From Mesorhizobium sp. (GTDB lineage: Bacteria; Pseudomonadota; Alphaproteobacteria; Rhizobiales; Rhizobiaceae), in the NCBI GenBank assembly GCA_004020875.1, contig SAPZ01000002.1, forward strand, positions 186,001-250,000: 64,000 nucleotides of DNA, written 5' to 3'. Made by a program: the position numbers and the translations under genes. Numbering within the stretch: the stretch's first letter is position 1; every line of letters starts with the position of its first letter. Positions 1 to 7,959 of this stretch are shown here, piece by piece. Under the pieces are notes generated by a model. That model was not told the DNA's origin and searched no databases. It saw only the letters and a program-made list of their open reading frames with translations.

Positions 1-1
1 G

Positions 2-754
2 GAAGACCAGAAGGCCGCCTCTGGAATCTTCGCCTCGAAAGCCGCGGACAAGTTCGCGTCCGTGGCGTGGCAGCCAGGGCAAACCGGCAATCCGCTGATC
101 GGGGGATCGGTCGCGGTTTTCGATTGCGACCTGGAGCAGTTGGTCGATGCCGGCGATCATTCCATCCTCATCGGCCGGGTTCATGACTTCACCCACAACG
201 GCGCACAGCCGCTCGGCTACTGCCGCGGCGCTTATGTCACGCCAGGCTTGAGCCAGGAGGCGCTTGCGGCTGCCGCTCCACCCGGCACCGAAGTCGGCGT
301 CATTCTCGAGAACGAAGGCCGCGTGCTCTTCTTCGAGACCGCCGAGGGATCGTACCAGTTGCCTGCCGGGCGTGGCCTGGGTTCCGCCAACGAGCCGCGT
401 AGCCTCAAAGGAAAGCTTGCGGCCAAGGCGATCGATGCCGAGCTCGGCTTCCTCTACGCGGTGTGGGACGACGCGGCAGACGCCTCGCGCACCCATGTCT
501 ACTATCGCGGCACAGTGGATGCGCCAGTCTCTGGCGACGGCCAGATCCGCTTCATCGATATCGACCGCATCGCGGAGCTGAAGATCGCCGACCCGGCCGT
601 CCGCTCGATGCTCGCCCGCTACGCGCGCGAGCGTGCCGAAGACATGTTCGGGGTCTATGTCGGCAACGAAGTCGAAGGCGAGGTCCGGCCGCTCGCCAAG
701 CCGGAGCCGTCCGCGCCTATCCATTCCGGCCCAATTCATTCCGGCCAACGGTGA
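2..754 (+). CDS. Flavin reductase with C-terminal Nudix-like tail, 5' partial
   Basis: The frame is open to the left edge of the window, so the N-terminus is missing; 250 residues are visible. The first 75 or so match the C-terminal part of the flavin reductase (DIM6/NTAB) fold, including GDHSILIGRVHDF. This family reduces free FMN or FAD with NAD(P)H and passes it to a partner monooxygenase, here presumably the next gene. The following 150 residues look like a degenerate Nudix domain: VGVILENEGRVLFF, then a box-like GLGSANE and a terminal DAELGF, but the catalytic REUxEE core is not intact. The stop lies 5 bp before the monooxygenase start, so the two are probably co-transcribed. Family assignment is firm; the Nudix reading is an inference from pattern. 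Confidence 0.85.
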   Translation, partial: EDQKAASGIFASKAADKFASVAWQPGQTGNPLIGGSVAVFDCDLEQLVDAGDHSILIGRVHDFTHNGAQPLGYCRGAYVTPGLSQEALAAAAPPGTEVGVILENEGRVLFFETAEGSYQLPAGRGLGSANEPRSLKGKLAAKAIDAELGFLYAVWDDAADASRTHVYYRGTVDAPVSGDGQIRFIDIDRIAELKIADPAVRSMLARYARERAEDMFGVYVGNEVEGEVRPLAKPEPSAPIHSGPIHSGQR

Positions 755-759
755 GACCG

Positions 760-1812
760 ATGAAGTTTTCCCTTTTCGTCCATATGGAGCGCTCGGATCT
801 CGCCAAGCCGCATTCCGAATTGCTGGCGGAATTGGAAGAACTGGTCGTCATGGCGGAGCAGGCTGGTTTCGAGACGGCTTGGATAGGCGAGCATCACGGG
901 ATGGAATTCACCATCTCGCCGAACCCGTTCATCAATATCGCCCATCTGGCGGCCAAAACGAAAACCATCCGCCTTGGCACCGGCACCATCATCGCTCCCT
1001 TCTGGCATCCGATCAAACTCGCCGGCGAAGCGGCGATGACCGATGTCGTAACCGGCGGCAGGCTGGACCTCGGCATCGCGCGCGGTGCCTACAGCTACGA
1101 GTACCAGCGCGTCTTCCCCGGACTGGACGCTTGGGGAGCCGGCCAGCGCATGCGTGAGATGATACCGGCGATACGGGGCCTTTGGGATGGCGATTACGAG
1201 CATGCCGGCGAGTTCTGGCAGTTCCCCCCGACCACCTCCTCGCCCAAGCCCGTGCAACAGCCATATCCGCCGATCTGGGTGGCCGCGCGCGACCCGAATT
1301 CGCATGACTTCGCAGTGGCCAACAAATGCCAGGTACAGGTGACGCCGCTCGCCTCCGGCGATGGCGAGGTCGCGAGTCTGATGGAGCGGTTCAATGCCGC
1401 CTGCCAGGCGCATCCCGATATAGCGCGGCCGCAGATCATGCTTCTGATGCACACTTTCGTGGCCGAGGACGCGGCTGATGCCGATCGCCTGACCCGTGAC
1501 CTGTCGCAATTCTACTGTCAGTTCGGCGCCTGGTTTCAGAACAAGAAGCCTGTCCGCCAAGGCGTCCTGGAGCCGTTGACCGAGGATGAGATCGGGGCCA
1601 TGCCGCAATACGCGCCGGACAAGATCCGGCAGAACCTGGTCATCGGCGAGGCCGACGAGGTGATCGGAAGGCTGAAGACCTATGAGGCGCAGGGTTACGA
1701 CCAATACTCGATCTGGATCGACAGCGGCCTCACGCACGAGCGGAAGAAAAAATCGCTCCAGCTGTTCATTGATAAGGTGATGCCGGCTTTCCAGGAGGCG
1801 GGGGTGCGATGA
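760..1812 (+). CDS. LLM-class (luciferase-like) flavin-dependent monooxygenase
   Basis: A 350-residue TIM-barrel flavin-dependent monooxygenase of the bacterial luciferase superfamily. Recognisable family segments are WIGEHHG near residue 45, the strand LGTGTIIAP near 75, and GGRLDLGIARG near 105. Such enzymes use FMNH2 from a separate reductase and oxygen to oxidise a small organic substrate; the reductase is almost certainly the preceding gene. I chose the ATG at 760, directly after the reductase stop, because homology begins there (MKFSLFVHMERSD). The stop overlaps the aldehyde dehydrogenase start by 4 bp. An aldehyde dehydrogenase next door suggests the oxygenation releases an aldehyde. 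The substrate cannot be read from the sequence. Confidence 0.88.
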   Translation: MKFSLFVHMERSDLAKPHSELLAELEELVVMAEQAGFETAWIGEHHGMEFTISPNPFINIAHLAAKTKTIRLGTGTIIAPFWHPIKLAGEAAMTDVVTGGRLDLGIARGAYSYEYQRVFPGLDAWGAGQRMREMIPAIRGLWDGDYEHAGEFWQFPPTTSSPKPVQQPYPPIWVAARDPNSHDFAVANKCQVQVTPLASGDGEVASLMERFNAACQAHPDIARPQIMLLMHTFVAEDAADADRLTRDLSQFYCQFGAWFQNKKPVRQGVLEPLTEDEIGAMPQYAPDKIRQNLVIGEADEVIGRLKTYEAQGYDQYSIWIDSGLTHERKKKSLQLFIDKVMPAFQEAGVR

Positions 1813-3281
1813 GCTACGCCTTCAAGAACTACATCGATGGCCGGTTCACCGAGCCCAGCTCCACTTTCGACAGCATCGATCCGTCCACAGGCTTGGCTTG
1901 GGCGACGATGCCCGCGGCTACCATTACCGATGTCGACCGCGCCGTGGAGGCCGCGCACCGGGCGCTGCGCTCCGGCCCATGGGCGGCCATGACCGCGACT
2001 GCGCGTGGAAAGTTGCTGGTGAAGCTCGGCGATCTCGTCGCCGCCAATGCCGGCCGGCTGGCCGAGTTGGAAACGCGCGACACCGGCAAGATCATCCGCG
2101 AGACTCGCGCCCAGATCGCTTATGTCGGCGACTACTATCGCTATTATGGCGGGCTGGCCGATAAGAACGAGGGCGCCTTCATCCCGATCGACAAGGCCGA
2201 TATGGAGGTGACAGTGCGGCCGGAGCCGATCGGCGTCGTCGCTGCCGTCGTGCCGTGGAACTCGCAGCTCTTCCTGTCGGCAGTGAAGCTCGGCCCTGCG
2301 CTCGCCGCCGGCTGCACCGTCGTGCTCAAGGCCTCCGAGGATGGCCCGGCCCCGTTGCTCGCTTTCGCCGAGCTTGTCCACGAGGCCGGCTTTCCGGCCG
2401 GCAGCGTCAACATCCTCACCGGCTTCGGCCATGATTGCGGGCAGCGCCTGACCAGTCATCCGCTCGTCGCTCGCGTCGCCTTCACCGGCGGCCCTTCGAC
2501 CGCACGACGGATCGTCGCCAACACCGCCGAGAACCTCGCCTACACAACGCTCGAGCTCGGCGGCAAAAGCCCTGTCGTCGTGTTCGCCGATGCCGATCTC
2601 GACAGCGCCGCCAACGCGGTTGTCGCCGGCATATTCGCGGCCACCGGCCAAAGCTGCGTCGCAGGGTCACGACTGCTGGTCGAACGTTCCATCAAGGACG
2701 ATTTCCTTGGGCGGCTGAAGGGCAAGGCCGAGGCCATCGTCATCGGCGATCCACAGGATCCCGCCACCGAGATGGGACCGCTGGCGACCTCGCGTCAGCG
2801 CGAAAAGATCGAGGCGATCGTCGCGGAAAGCGTGGCGTCGGGCGGGCGGCTGGTCGCCGGCGGCGCACGGCCGAAAGACATGACTGACGGGTACTACTAC
2901 GCACCGACCATCATCGAGGCGCAGGACCAATCCCTCGCTTGTGTGCGCGAGGAATTGTTCGGACCGGTGCTGAGCGTGCTTGCCTTCGACAGCGAGGCTG
3001 AAGCACTCGCCTTGGCAAATGATACTCCCTTCGGGCTCGCTTCCGGCGTCTTCACGAGCAATCTCGCCAAGGCGCATCGCATGGCGCGCGGCATCCATGC
3101 CGGCGTCGTCTGGATCAACACCTACCGCGCCGTGTCGCCGCTGGTGCCCTTCGGCGGCTACGGCCTTTCCGGTCTCGGCCGCGAGGGCGGCCTCGATGCC
3201 ATCCGCGATTACACGCGCTCGAAATCGGTGTGGATCCGCACCTCGGACGACCCGATCCCCGATCCCTTCGTCATGCGCTGA
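1809..3281 (+). CDS. NAD(P)-dependent aldehyde dehydrogenase
   Basis: A full-length 490-residue aldehyde dehydrogenase. The Rossmann-domain PWNS motif is at 149-152, the general-base glutamate in LELGGK is Glu249, and the nucleophile in GQSCVAGSR is Cys283. It starts on an ATGA overlap with the monooxygenase and is followed after 65 bp by the transporter genes. It probably oxidises the aldehyde released by the upstream two-component monooxygenase to the acid. Of the four aldehyde dehydrogenases in the window, this one and the one at 19543 share a C-terminal PFGG(Y/M) region and look like betaine-aldehyde/aliphatic types. Exact substrate unknown. Confidence 0.9.
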   Translation: MSYAFKNYIDGRFTEPSSTFDSIDPSTGLAWATMPAATITDVDRAVEAAHRALRSGPWAAMTATARGKLLVKLGDLVAANAGRLAELETRDTGKIIRETRAQIAYVGDYYRYYGGLADKNEGAFIPIDKADMEVTVRPEPIGVVAAVVPWNSQLFLSAVKLGPALAAGCTVVLKASEDGPAPLLAFAELVHEAGFPAGSVNILTGFGHDCGQRLTSHPLVARVAFTGGPSTARRIVANTAENLAYTTLELGGKSPVVVFADADLDSAANAVVAGIFAATGQSCVAGSRLLVERSIKDDFLGRLKGKAEAIVIGDPQDPATEMGPLATSRQREKIEAIVAESVASGGRLVAGGARPKDMTDGYYYAPTIIEAQDQSLACVREELFGPVLSVLAFDSEAEALALANDTPFGLASGVFTSNLAKAHRMARGIHAGVVWINTYRAVSPLVPFGGYGLSGLGREGGLDAIRDYTRSKSVWIRTSDDPIPDPFVMR

Positions 3282-3346
3282 AACGGCGTGACGAAGGTTG
3301 GACTGAAAAGAACAAGAAACGGCACAACCAATCAGAGGAGAACGAC

Positions 3347-4351
3347 ATGAAACTGATTTTCGCCGGCATCCTTGCCGGGTTGATGGCGACCACCGCCGCG
3401 AAGGCCGACGAGATGGTGTTCACCAGCTGGGGCGGGACGACCCAGGAAGCACAGACCAAGTCCTGGGCTGAGCCGTTCTCCGCCTCGTCGAGCATCAAGG
3501 TTCTGCAGGATGGGCCGACCGACTACGGCAAGCTGAAGGCCATGGTCGACGCCAAGAACGTCACCTGGGACGTCGTGGATGTCGAGATGGACTTCGCCAT
3601 CAAGGCAGCCAAGGACGGCCTGCTCGAGCCGATCGACTTTGCCGTAGTGCCGAAGGATGATCTCGACCCGCGCTTCTCGAACGAGAATGCCGTCGGCAGC
3701 TTCTACTATTCCTTCGTGCTGGCGTGGAACAAAGGCGCCGTCTCCGGCGAGCCGGCAAGCTGGGCGGACATGTTCGACACCAAGAAGTTTCCTGGCAAGC
3801 GCACCTTTTACAAATGGTCGGCTCCGGGCGTGATCGAGATCGCACTCCTCGCCGACGGGGTGCCGGCCGACAAGCTCTACCCGCTCGACCTCGACCGCGC
3901 CTTCAAGAAGCTCGACACAATCAAGTCGGACATCGTCTGGTGGGGCGGCGGCGCGGAATCACAGCAGTTGATCGCATCCGGCGAAGCCGCTTTCGGCCAG
4001 CTCTGGAACGGCCGCGTGTTCGCGCTGGAGAAAGACGGTGCTGATGTCGGCATCTCCTGGAACCAGAACCTCACCGCCGCCGACGTGCTTGTCGTGCCCA
4101 AGGGCGCAAAGAACAAGGACGCGGCGATGAAGTTCCTCGCGGCCGCGACCAGCCCGACCGGCCAAGCGAAATTCGCCGAGGCGAGCGGCTATGCGCCCAT
4201 AAACACCAAAGCCAAGACTGAGATGCCCACGGACGTAGTCAAGGGCCTGCCCGACGCCCACGTGGACGGCCAGATCAATCTCGACATGAACTATTGGGCC
4301 GAGCATCGCGACGAGATCGCCAAGCGCTGGTACGCGTGGCAGGCGAAGTGA
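3347..4351 (+). CDS. ABC transporter substrate-binding protein, spermidine/putrescine type
   Basis: A periplasmic solute-binding protein of 334 residues with a clear Sec signal peptide (MKLIFAGILAGLMATTAAKA, cleaved before DEMVF) and the family opening VFTSWGGTTQEAQ. It belongs to the PotD/PotF-like group that binds polyamines and other small cationic or carboxylated organics. The ATG at 3347 is chosen because it follows a good ribosome-binding site (GAGGAG) and begins the signal peptide; an in-frame open stretch upstream lacks one. Two permeases and an ATPase follow in order. Linkage to the monooxygenase and aldehyde dehydrogenase suggests the imported compound is their substrate. Confidence 0.9.
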   Translation: MKLIFAGILAGLMATTAAKADEMVFTSWGGTTQEAQTKSWAEPFSASSSIKVLQDGPTDYGKLKAMVDAKNVTWDVVDVEMDFAIKAAKDGLLEPIDFAVVPKDDLDPRFSNENAVGSFYYSFVLAWNKGAVSGEPASWADMFDTKKFPGKRTFYKWSAPGVIEIALLADGVPADKLYPLDLDRAFKKLDTIKSDIVWWGGGAESQQLIASGEAAFGQLWNGRVFALEKDGADVGISWNQNLTAADVLVVPKGAKNKDAAMKFLAAATSPTGQAKFAEASGYAPINTKAKTEMPTDVVKGLPDAHVDGQINLDMNYWAEHRDEIAKRWYAWQAK

Positions 4352-4364
4352 CGCTTGTAATTCG

Positions 4365-5282
4365 ATGAAACAGATCGGGACGGCCGCGTCCGTCCCGATC
4401 GGCAATCCGGGACAACCCCCAATGCCGGTGCAAGCACAGCAAGGAATCGCAAGCCCGCGAACATCGGCAGGCCTGGGCGGCTTGGCTCCAGCGCTGATCC
4501 TGATCGGGCTCTTCTTCGTTGTGCCGGTGTTGGCGCTTTTGCTGCGCAGCGTCACCGACCCCGTCGCGGGCCTGCAGAACTATGCGGCTCTTCTCGGCGA
4601 CGGCACCTATGCGCGAGTGTTCTTCAATACTTTCCTCGTCGCCTTCGTCGTGACCATCGTTACAGTGCTCGTCGCTTTCCCGGTCGCCTGGATGCTGGCA
4701 ATCATGCCGCCCGCCCTCGCCTCGCTGCTCTTCAGCATCATCATCCTATCCATGTGGACAAACCTCTTGACCCGCACCTACGCGTGGATGGTGCTGTTGC
4801 AGCGCACGGGCGTCATCAACCGGGCGCTGATGAGCGTCGGCATCATCGATCAGCCATTGCCTCTCATCAACAATCTCACCGGCGTCACCATCGGCATGGT
4901 CTACATCATGCTGCCTTTCATGATCCTGCCGCTGGTCGGCACCTTGCGCGCCATCGATCCGATGACACTGCGCGCTGCAGCGCTTTGCGGCGCAAGCCCT
5001 TTCGCAGCCTTCCTACGCATTCTTCTGCCCTTGTCGCTGCCGGGCATCGCTGCCGGCGGCCTGATGGTCTTCGTGATGTCGCTCGGCTATTTCGTCACCC
5101 CGGCGTTGCTCGGCGGCACGTCGAACATGATGCTGGCCGAAATGATCGCGCAGATGATCCAGTCCCTGCTCAACTGGGGCCTCGGCAGCGCTGCCGCCTT
5201 CATCCTGCTCGTCGTCACAATGGCGCTCTATGCGCTGCAGTTGCGCCTTGTCGGGAACAGCCGCGCTACGGGAGCCGCTTGA
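4365..5282 (+). CDS. ABC transporter permease, PotB-like
   Basis: A 305-residue inner-membrane permease with a cytoplasmic N-terminal tail of about 45 residues, then about six transmembrane segments. The cytoplasmic coupling (EAA) loop is RAAALCGASPFAAFLRILLP near residue 205. It forms a heterodimer with the next permease in the polyamine-type importer. The start is uncertain: the ATG at 4365 gives a long, proline-rich tail without a strong ribosome-binding site, and an internal ATG near 4422 is possible. The stop shares bases with the next start (TGATG). Confidence 0.88.
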   Translation: MKQIGTAASVPIGNPGQPPMPVQAQQGIASPRTSAGLGGLAPALILIGLFFVVPVLALLLRSVTDPVAGLQNYAALLGDGTYARVFFNTFLVAFVVTIVTVLVAFPVAWMLAIMPPALASLLFSIIILSMWTNLLTRTYAWMVLLQRTGVINRALMSVGIIDQPLPLINNLTGVTIGMVYIMLPFMILPLVGTLRAIDPMTLRAAALCGASPFAAFLRILLPLSLPGIAAGGLMVFVMSLGYFVTPALLGGTSNMMLAEMIAQMIQSLLNWGLGSAAAFILLVVTMALYALQLRLVGNSRATGAA

Positions 5283-6082
5283 TGCTGCTCGACTATGACC
5301 GCCTCGGCTGGCTGAAGGTCGCGCTGCTTGGCTTCACCACGCTGGTGGCGGCATTCCTGCTCCTGCCGGTGGTCTTCATCGTGCTGCTTTCTTTCGGCTC
5401 GTCGCGCTGGCTGGCCTTTCCGCCGCCCGGCTGGACGCTCAAATGGTATGAAGAACTGTTTGCCGATCCCTCGTGGATCGAAGCGGCACTCACGAGCGCC
5501 CGCATCGCCACGATGACTGCTATCCTCGCCGTCGCCATCGGCGTGCTGGCCTCCTTCGCGCTGGTTCGCGGTGACTTCCGCGGCCGCGCGATCCTGCGCG
5601 GGCTGCTCTTGACGCCGATGGTGCTGCCGGTCGTCGTCTTCGCCATCGCGGTCTATGCCTTCTTCCTGCGGCTTGGCCTGGGCGGCACCACGGCCGGCTT
5701 CGTTTTGGCCCACACCGTGCTTGCGCTCCCTTTCGCCATCATCCCGATCGCGACAGCGCTGGAAGGCTTCGACAAATCGATCGAGGACGCGGCCATCGTC
5801 TGTGGAGCCAGTCCGTTTCAGGCCAAGCTCCGCATCACTTTGCCGTCGATCCGCATCGGCATCTTCTCCGCCGCGATCTTTTCCTTCCTGGCCTCCTGGG
5901 ATGAGGTGGTCGTGGCAATCTTCATGGCAAGCCCCACCTTGCAGACCTTGCCGGTCAAGATTTGGGGCAGCCTCCGGTCCGACCTCACGCCCGTCATCGC
6001 CGCAGCCTCCAGCCTGCTGGTCGCCCTCACTGTTGGCCTCATGGTCGTGACGGCTCTCCTTCGTCGAAAGTTACAGACATGA
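5282..6082 (+). CDS. ABC transporter permease, PotC-like
   Basis: A 266-residue second permease of the importer with about six transmembrane helices and the EAA loop DAAIVCGASPFQAKLRITLP near residue 180. The family-typical segment ASWDEVVVAIFM follows. The ATG at 5282 overlaps the preceding stop, and the stop at 6082 overlaps the ATPase start, so the three transporter genes are translationally coupled. It should sit in the inner membrane with the PotB-like partner and dock onto the ATPase encoded next. Confidence 0.9.
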   Translation: MLLDYDRLGWLKVALLGFTTLVAAFLLLPVVFIVLLSFGSSRWLAFPPPGWTLKWYEELFADPSWIEAALTSARIATMTAILAVAIGVLASFALVRGDFRGRAILRGLLLTPMVLPVVVFAIAVYAFFLRLGLGGTTAGFVLAHTVLALPFAIIPIATALEGFDKSIEDAAIVCGASPFQAKLRITLPSIRIGIFSAAIFSFLASWDEVVVAIFMASPTLQTLPVKIWGSLRSDLTPVIAAASSLLVALTVGLMVVTALLRRKLQT

Positions 6083-7155
6083 CCGAACCCTTCCTGTCCA
6101 TCCGCAAACTGCGCAAGGCATTCGGCGCCTTCACGGCCGTTCGTGACGTGACGCTTGACATCCCCAAGGGCGAGTTCCTGACCTTTCTCGGTCCGTCGGG
6201 CTCGGGCAAATCGACGACGCTCTATGCAATCGCGGGCTTCCAGGATCCGACCTCAGGCGATGTGCTGCTCGAGGGCAAGTCGCTGCTGTCGGTACCATCG
6301 CACAAGCGCAACATCGGCATGGTCTTCCAGCGCTATACGCTGTTCCCGCATCTGACCGTCGCCGAAAACACCGCCTTCCCGCTTCGGGTCCGCGGTCGGC
6401 CGGAGGCTGAAATCAAGCGCAAGGTCGCCGACATGCTATCGCTGGTGCGGCTGGAGAGCTTCGCCCAGCGTCTGCCTGCCGCACTTTCCGGTGGTCAGCA
6501 GCAGCGCGTCGCGCTTGCCCGCGCTCTGGCCTACGACCCTCCGATCCTCTTGATGGACGAGCCGCTCTCGGCGCTCGACAAGAAACTGCGTGAGGAAATC
6601 CAGGCTGAGATCCGCCGCATCCATCGCGAGACCGGCGTCACCATCCTCTACGTCACCCATGATCAGGAAGAAGCGCTGCATCTATCGGACCGCATCGCTC
6701 TCTTTCACAATGGTCGCATCGAGCAGATCGGCACCGGCGAGGACCTTTATCTCAGGCCTGCCACCGACTTCGTCGCGGGCTTCATCGGCAACTCAAATTT
6801 CCTTGCCGCCGAGCACTTGGAAACCGCGGCGGGGGCTTCCACGATCCGCCTTGCCGACGGCTCGCTCATCTCCGGCATAAGAGCGAATGGCAGCTTCCAG
6901 CATGGACAGAAGACCAGGCTGATGATCAGGCCGGAAGCGTTTGGCCTGGAGCGCAAACCGAAGCACGCGGAACTCTCCGTCGACATTGTCGATGTCGCCT
7001 TCTACGGGGAACGCCGGCGTATCGTCGCGCGAACACGCGCGGGACAGGAAATCGACATCAGGCCGACATCGTCGGCAGTGGCTGCCAGCGATGCCTCTCC
7101 AGGCAAGCGGCAGGTTTTCTTCGACCCGGCCACGGCATTCCTGTTTCCGGCCTGA
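6079..7155 (+). CDS. ABC transporter ATP-binding protein, PotA-like
   Basis: A 358-residue ATPase that powers the polyamine-type importer. Walker A is GPSGSGKST at 38-46, the Q-loop lies in MVFQRYTLFP, the signature LSGGQ is at 136-140, Walker B ILLMDEP is at 156-162, and the switch histidine is in YVTHDQEE. A C-terminal TOBE-type region from about residue 270 is typical of the PotA/MalK class. The ATG at 6079 overlaps the permease stop by 4 bp. It is the last gene of the operon; the convergent trehalose genes begin 10 bp after its stop. Confidence 0.92.
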   Translation: MTEPFLSIRKLRKAFGAFTAVRDVTLDIPKGEFLTFLGPSGSGKSTTLYAIAGFQDPTSGDVLLEGKSLLSVPSHKRNIGMVFQRYTLFPHLTVAENTAFPLRVRGRPEAEIKRKVADMLSLVRLESFAQRLPAALSGGQQQRVALARALAYDPPILLMDEPLSALDKKLREEIQAEIRRIHRETGVTILYVTHDQEEALHLSDRIALFHNGRIEQIGTGEDLYLRPATDFVAGFIGNSNFLAAEHLETAAGASTIRLADGSLISGIRANGSFQHGQKTRLMIRPEAFGLERKPKHAELSVDIVDVAFYGERRRIVARTRAGQEIDIRPTSSAVAASDASPGKRQVFFDPATAFLFPA

Positions 7156-7164
7156 GGCCGGCAG

Positions 7165-7959
7165 TCAATTGCCAGCGCCCACCATTTGCCGCACGCTGCC
7201 GGCCTGCTCGTTAGGCTCGCTGAAATTGGCCTTGAGCCATGCGATGGCGCCGGCCACGTCTTCGATGGCGAAGCGGGCAGCCGTCTCGCCCTGCGGCTTC
7301 ACGCGGATCGAGATTCCCCCCGCCGCATTGACCATGTCGAACCCATTCTCATCGGAAGTGTCATCGCCGAGGAACACCGGACGTCTGCCGGTGAAAGGAT
7401 CGAGCCGCATGAAGCGCCGGATCGCGGCACCCTTGGCGGCTTCGAGCGGCATCAGCTCGACGCCGGCATTGCCGGCGATCACGCGGTAGCCCTTCGGCAG
7501 GCGCTCAAGCGCCGCCTCGACCAGTTCCGTCGCCCGCGCCAGAAGCTGCGGCGCGGCTCTCGTATGGATGGCGAGCACCGGCCCCTTGCGTTCGACATAA
7601 ACGGCTTGGCTTGCCAGCTCCAGTTCGATCTCGTCGGCGAGTGCCGCCATATCCGCCGGTTCGTCGGCGGTCTCGATCGGTCCCTCCGGGAGAAGCCTGT
7701 GCTCCAGCCCGTAGAGGCCGGCGATCCGCAGTTTCAACGGGTTGAACAGATGGTCGACAGCCGCTATCGAGCGCCCCGTTATGAAGGCGAGCGCACCGTC
7801 CAACCGACGCTCGATCATCTGCAGAAGAACGCGCAACTCTTCGCTGACCGAGACGGCGTCGGGATGCGCCGCATGCTCCAGCAAGGTGCCGTCGATGTCG
7901 AGAAAAAGCGCCCACCGGCCTTCTGGAAGCGGCGGGGTGAGATCTGCCTGGATGTTCAT
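7165..7959 (-). CDS. otsB: Trehalose-6-phosphate phosphatase
   Basis: A 264-residue HAD-superfamily phosphatase that removes phosphate from trehalose 6-phosphate to give trehalose. Motif I DIDGTL is at 21-26, with the nucleophile Asp21 and acid Asp23; motif IV GDDTSDE is at 198-204. FITGR near 60 is the usual motif II region. Its start overlaps the otsA stop by 4 bp, so synthase and phosphatase are translated together, which limits build-up of the phosphorylated intermediate. Trehalose is an osmoprotectant and desiccation protectant in rhizobia. Confidence 0.93.
   Translation of the reverse strand: MNIQADLTPPLPEGRWALFLDIDGTLLEHAAHPDAVSVSEELRVLLQMIERRLDGALAFITGRSIAAVDHLFNPLKLRIAGLYGLEHRLLPEGPIETADEPADMAALADEIELELASQAVYVERKGPVLAIHTRAAPQLLARATELVEAALERLPKGYRVIAGNAGVELMPLEAAKGAAIRRFMRLDPFTGRRPVFLGDDTSDENGFDMVNAAGGISIRVKPQGETAARFAIEDVAGAIAWLKANFSEPNEQAGSVRQMVGAGN

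Noticed and set aside
7147..7161. Perfect palindrome CCGGCC-TGA-GGCCGG at the end of the PotA-like gene
   Set aside because: The stem is only 6 bp with no T-run and overlaps the stop codon; it is expected by chance in such G+C-rich sequence, so I do not call it a terminator.
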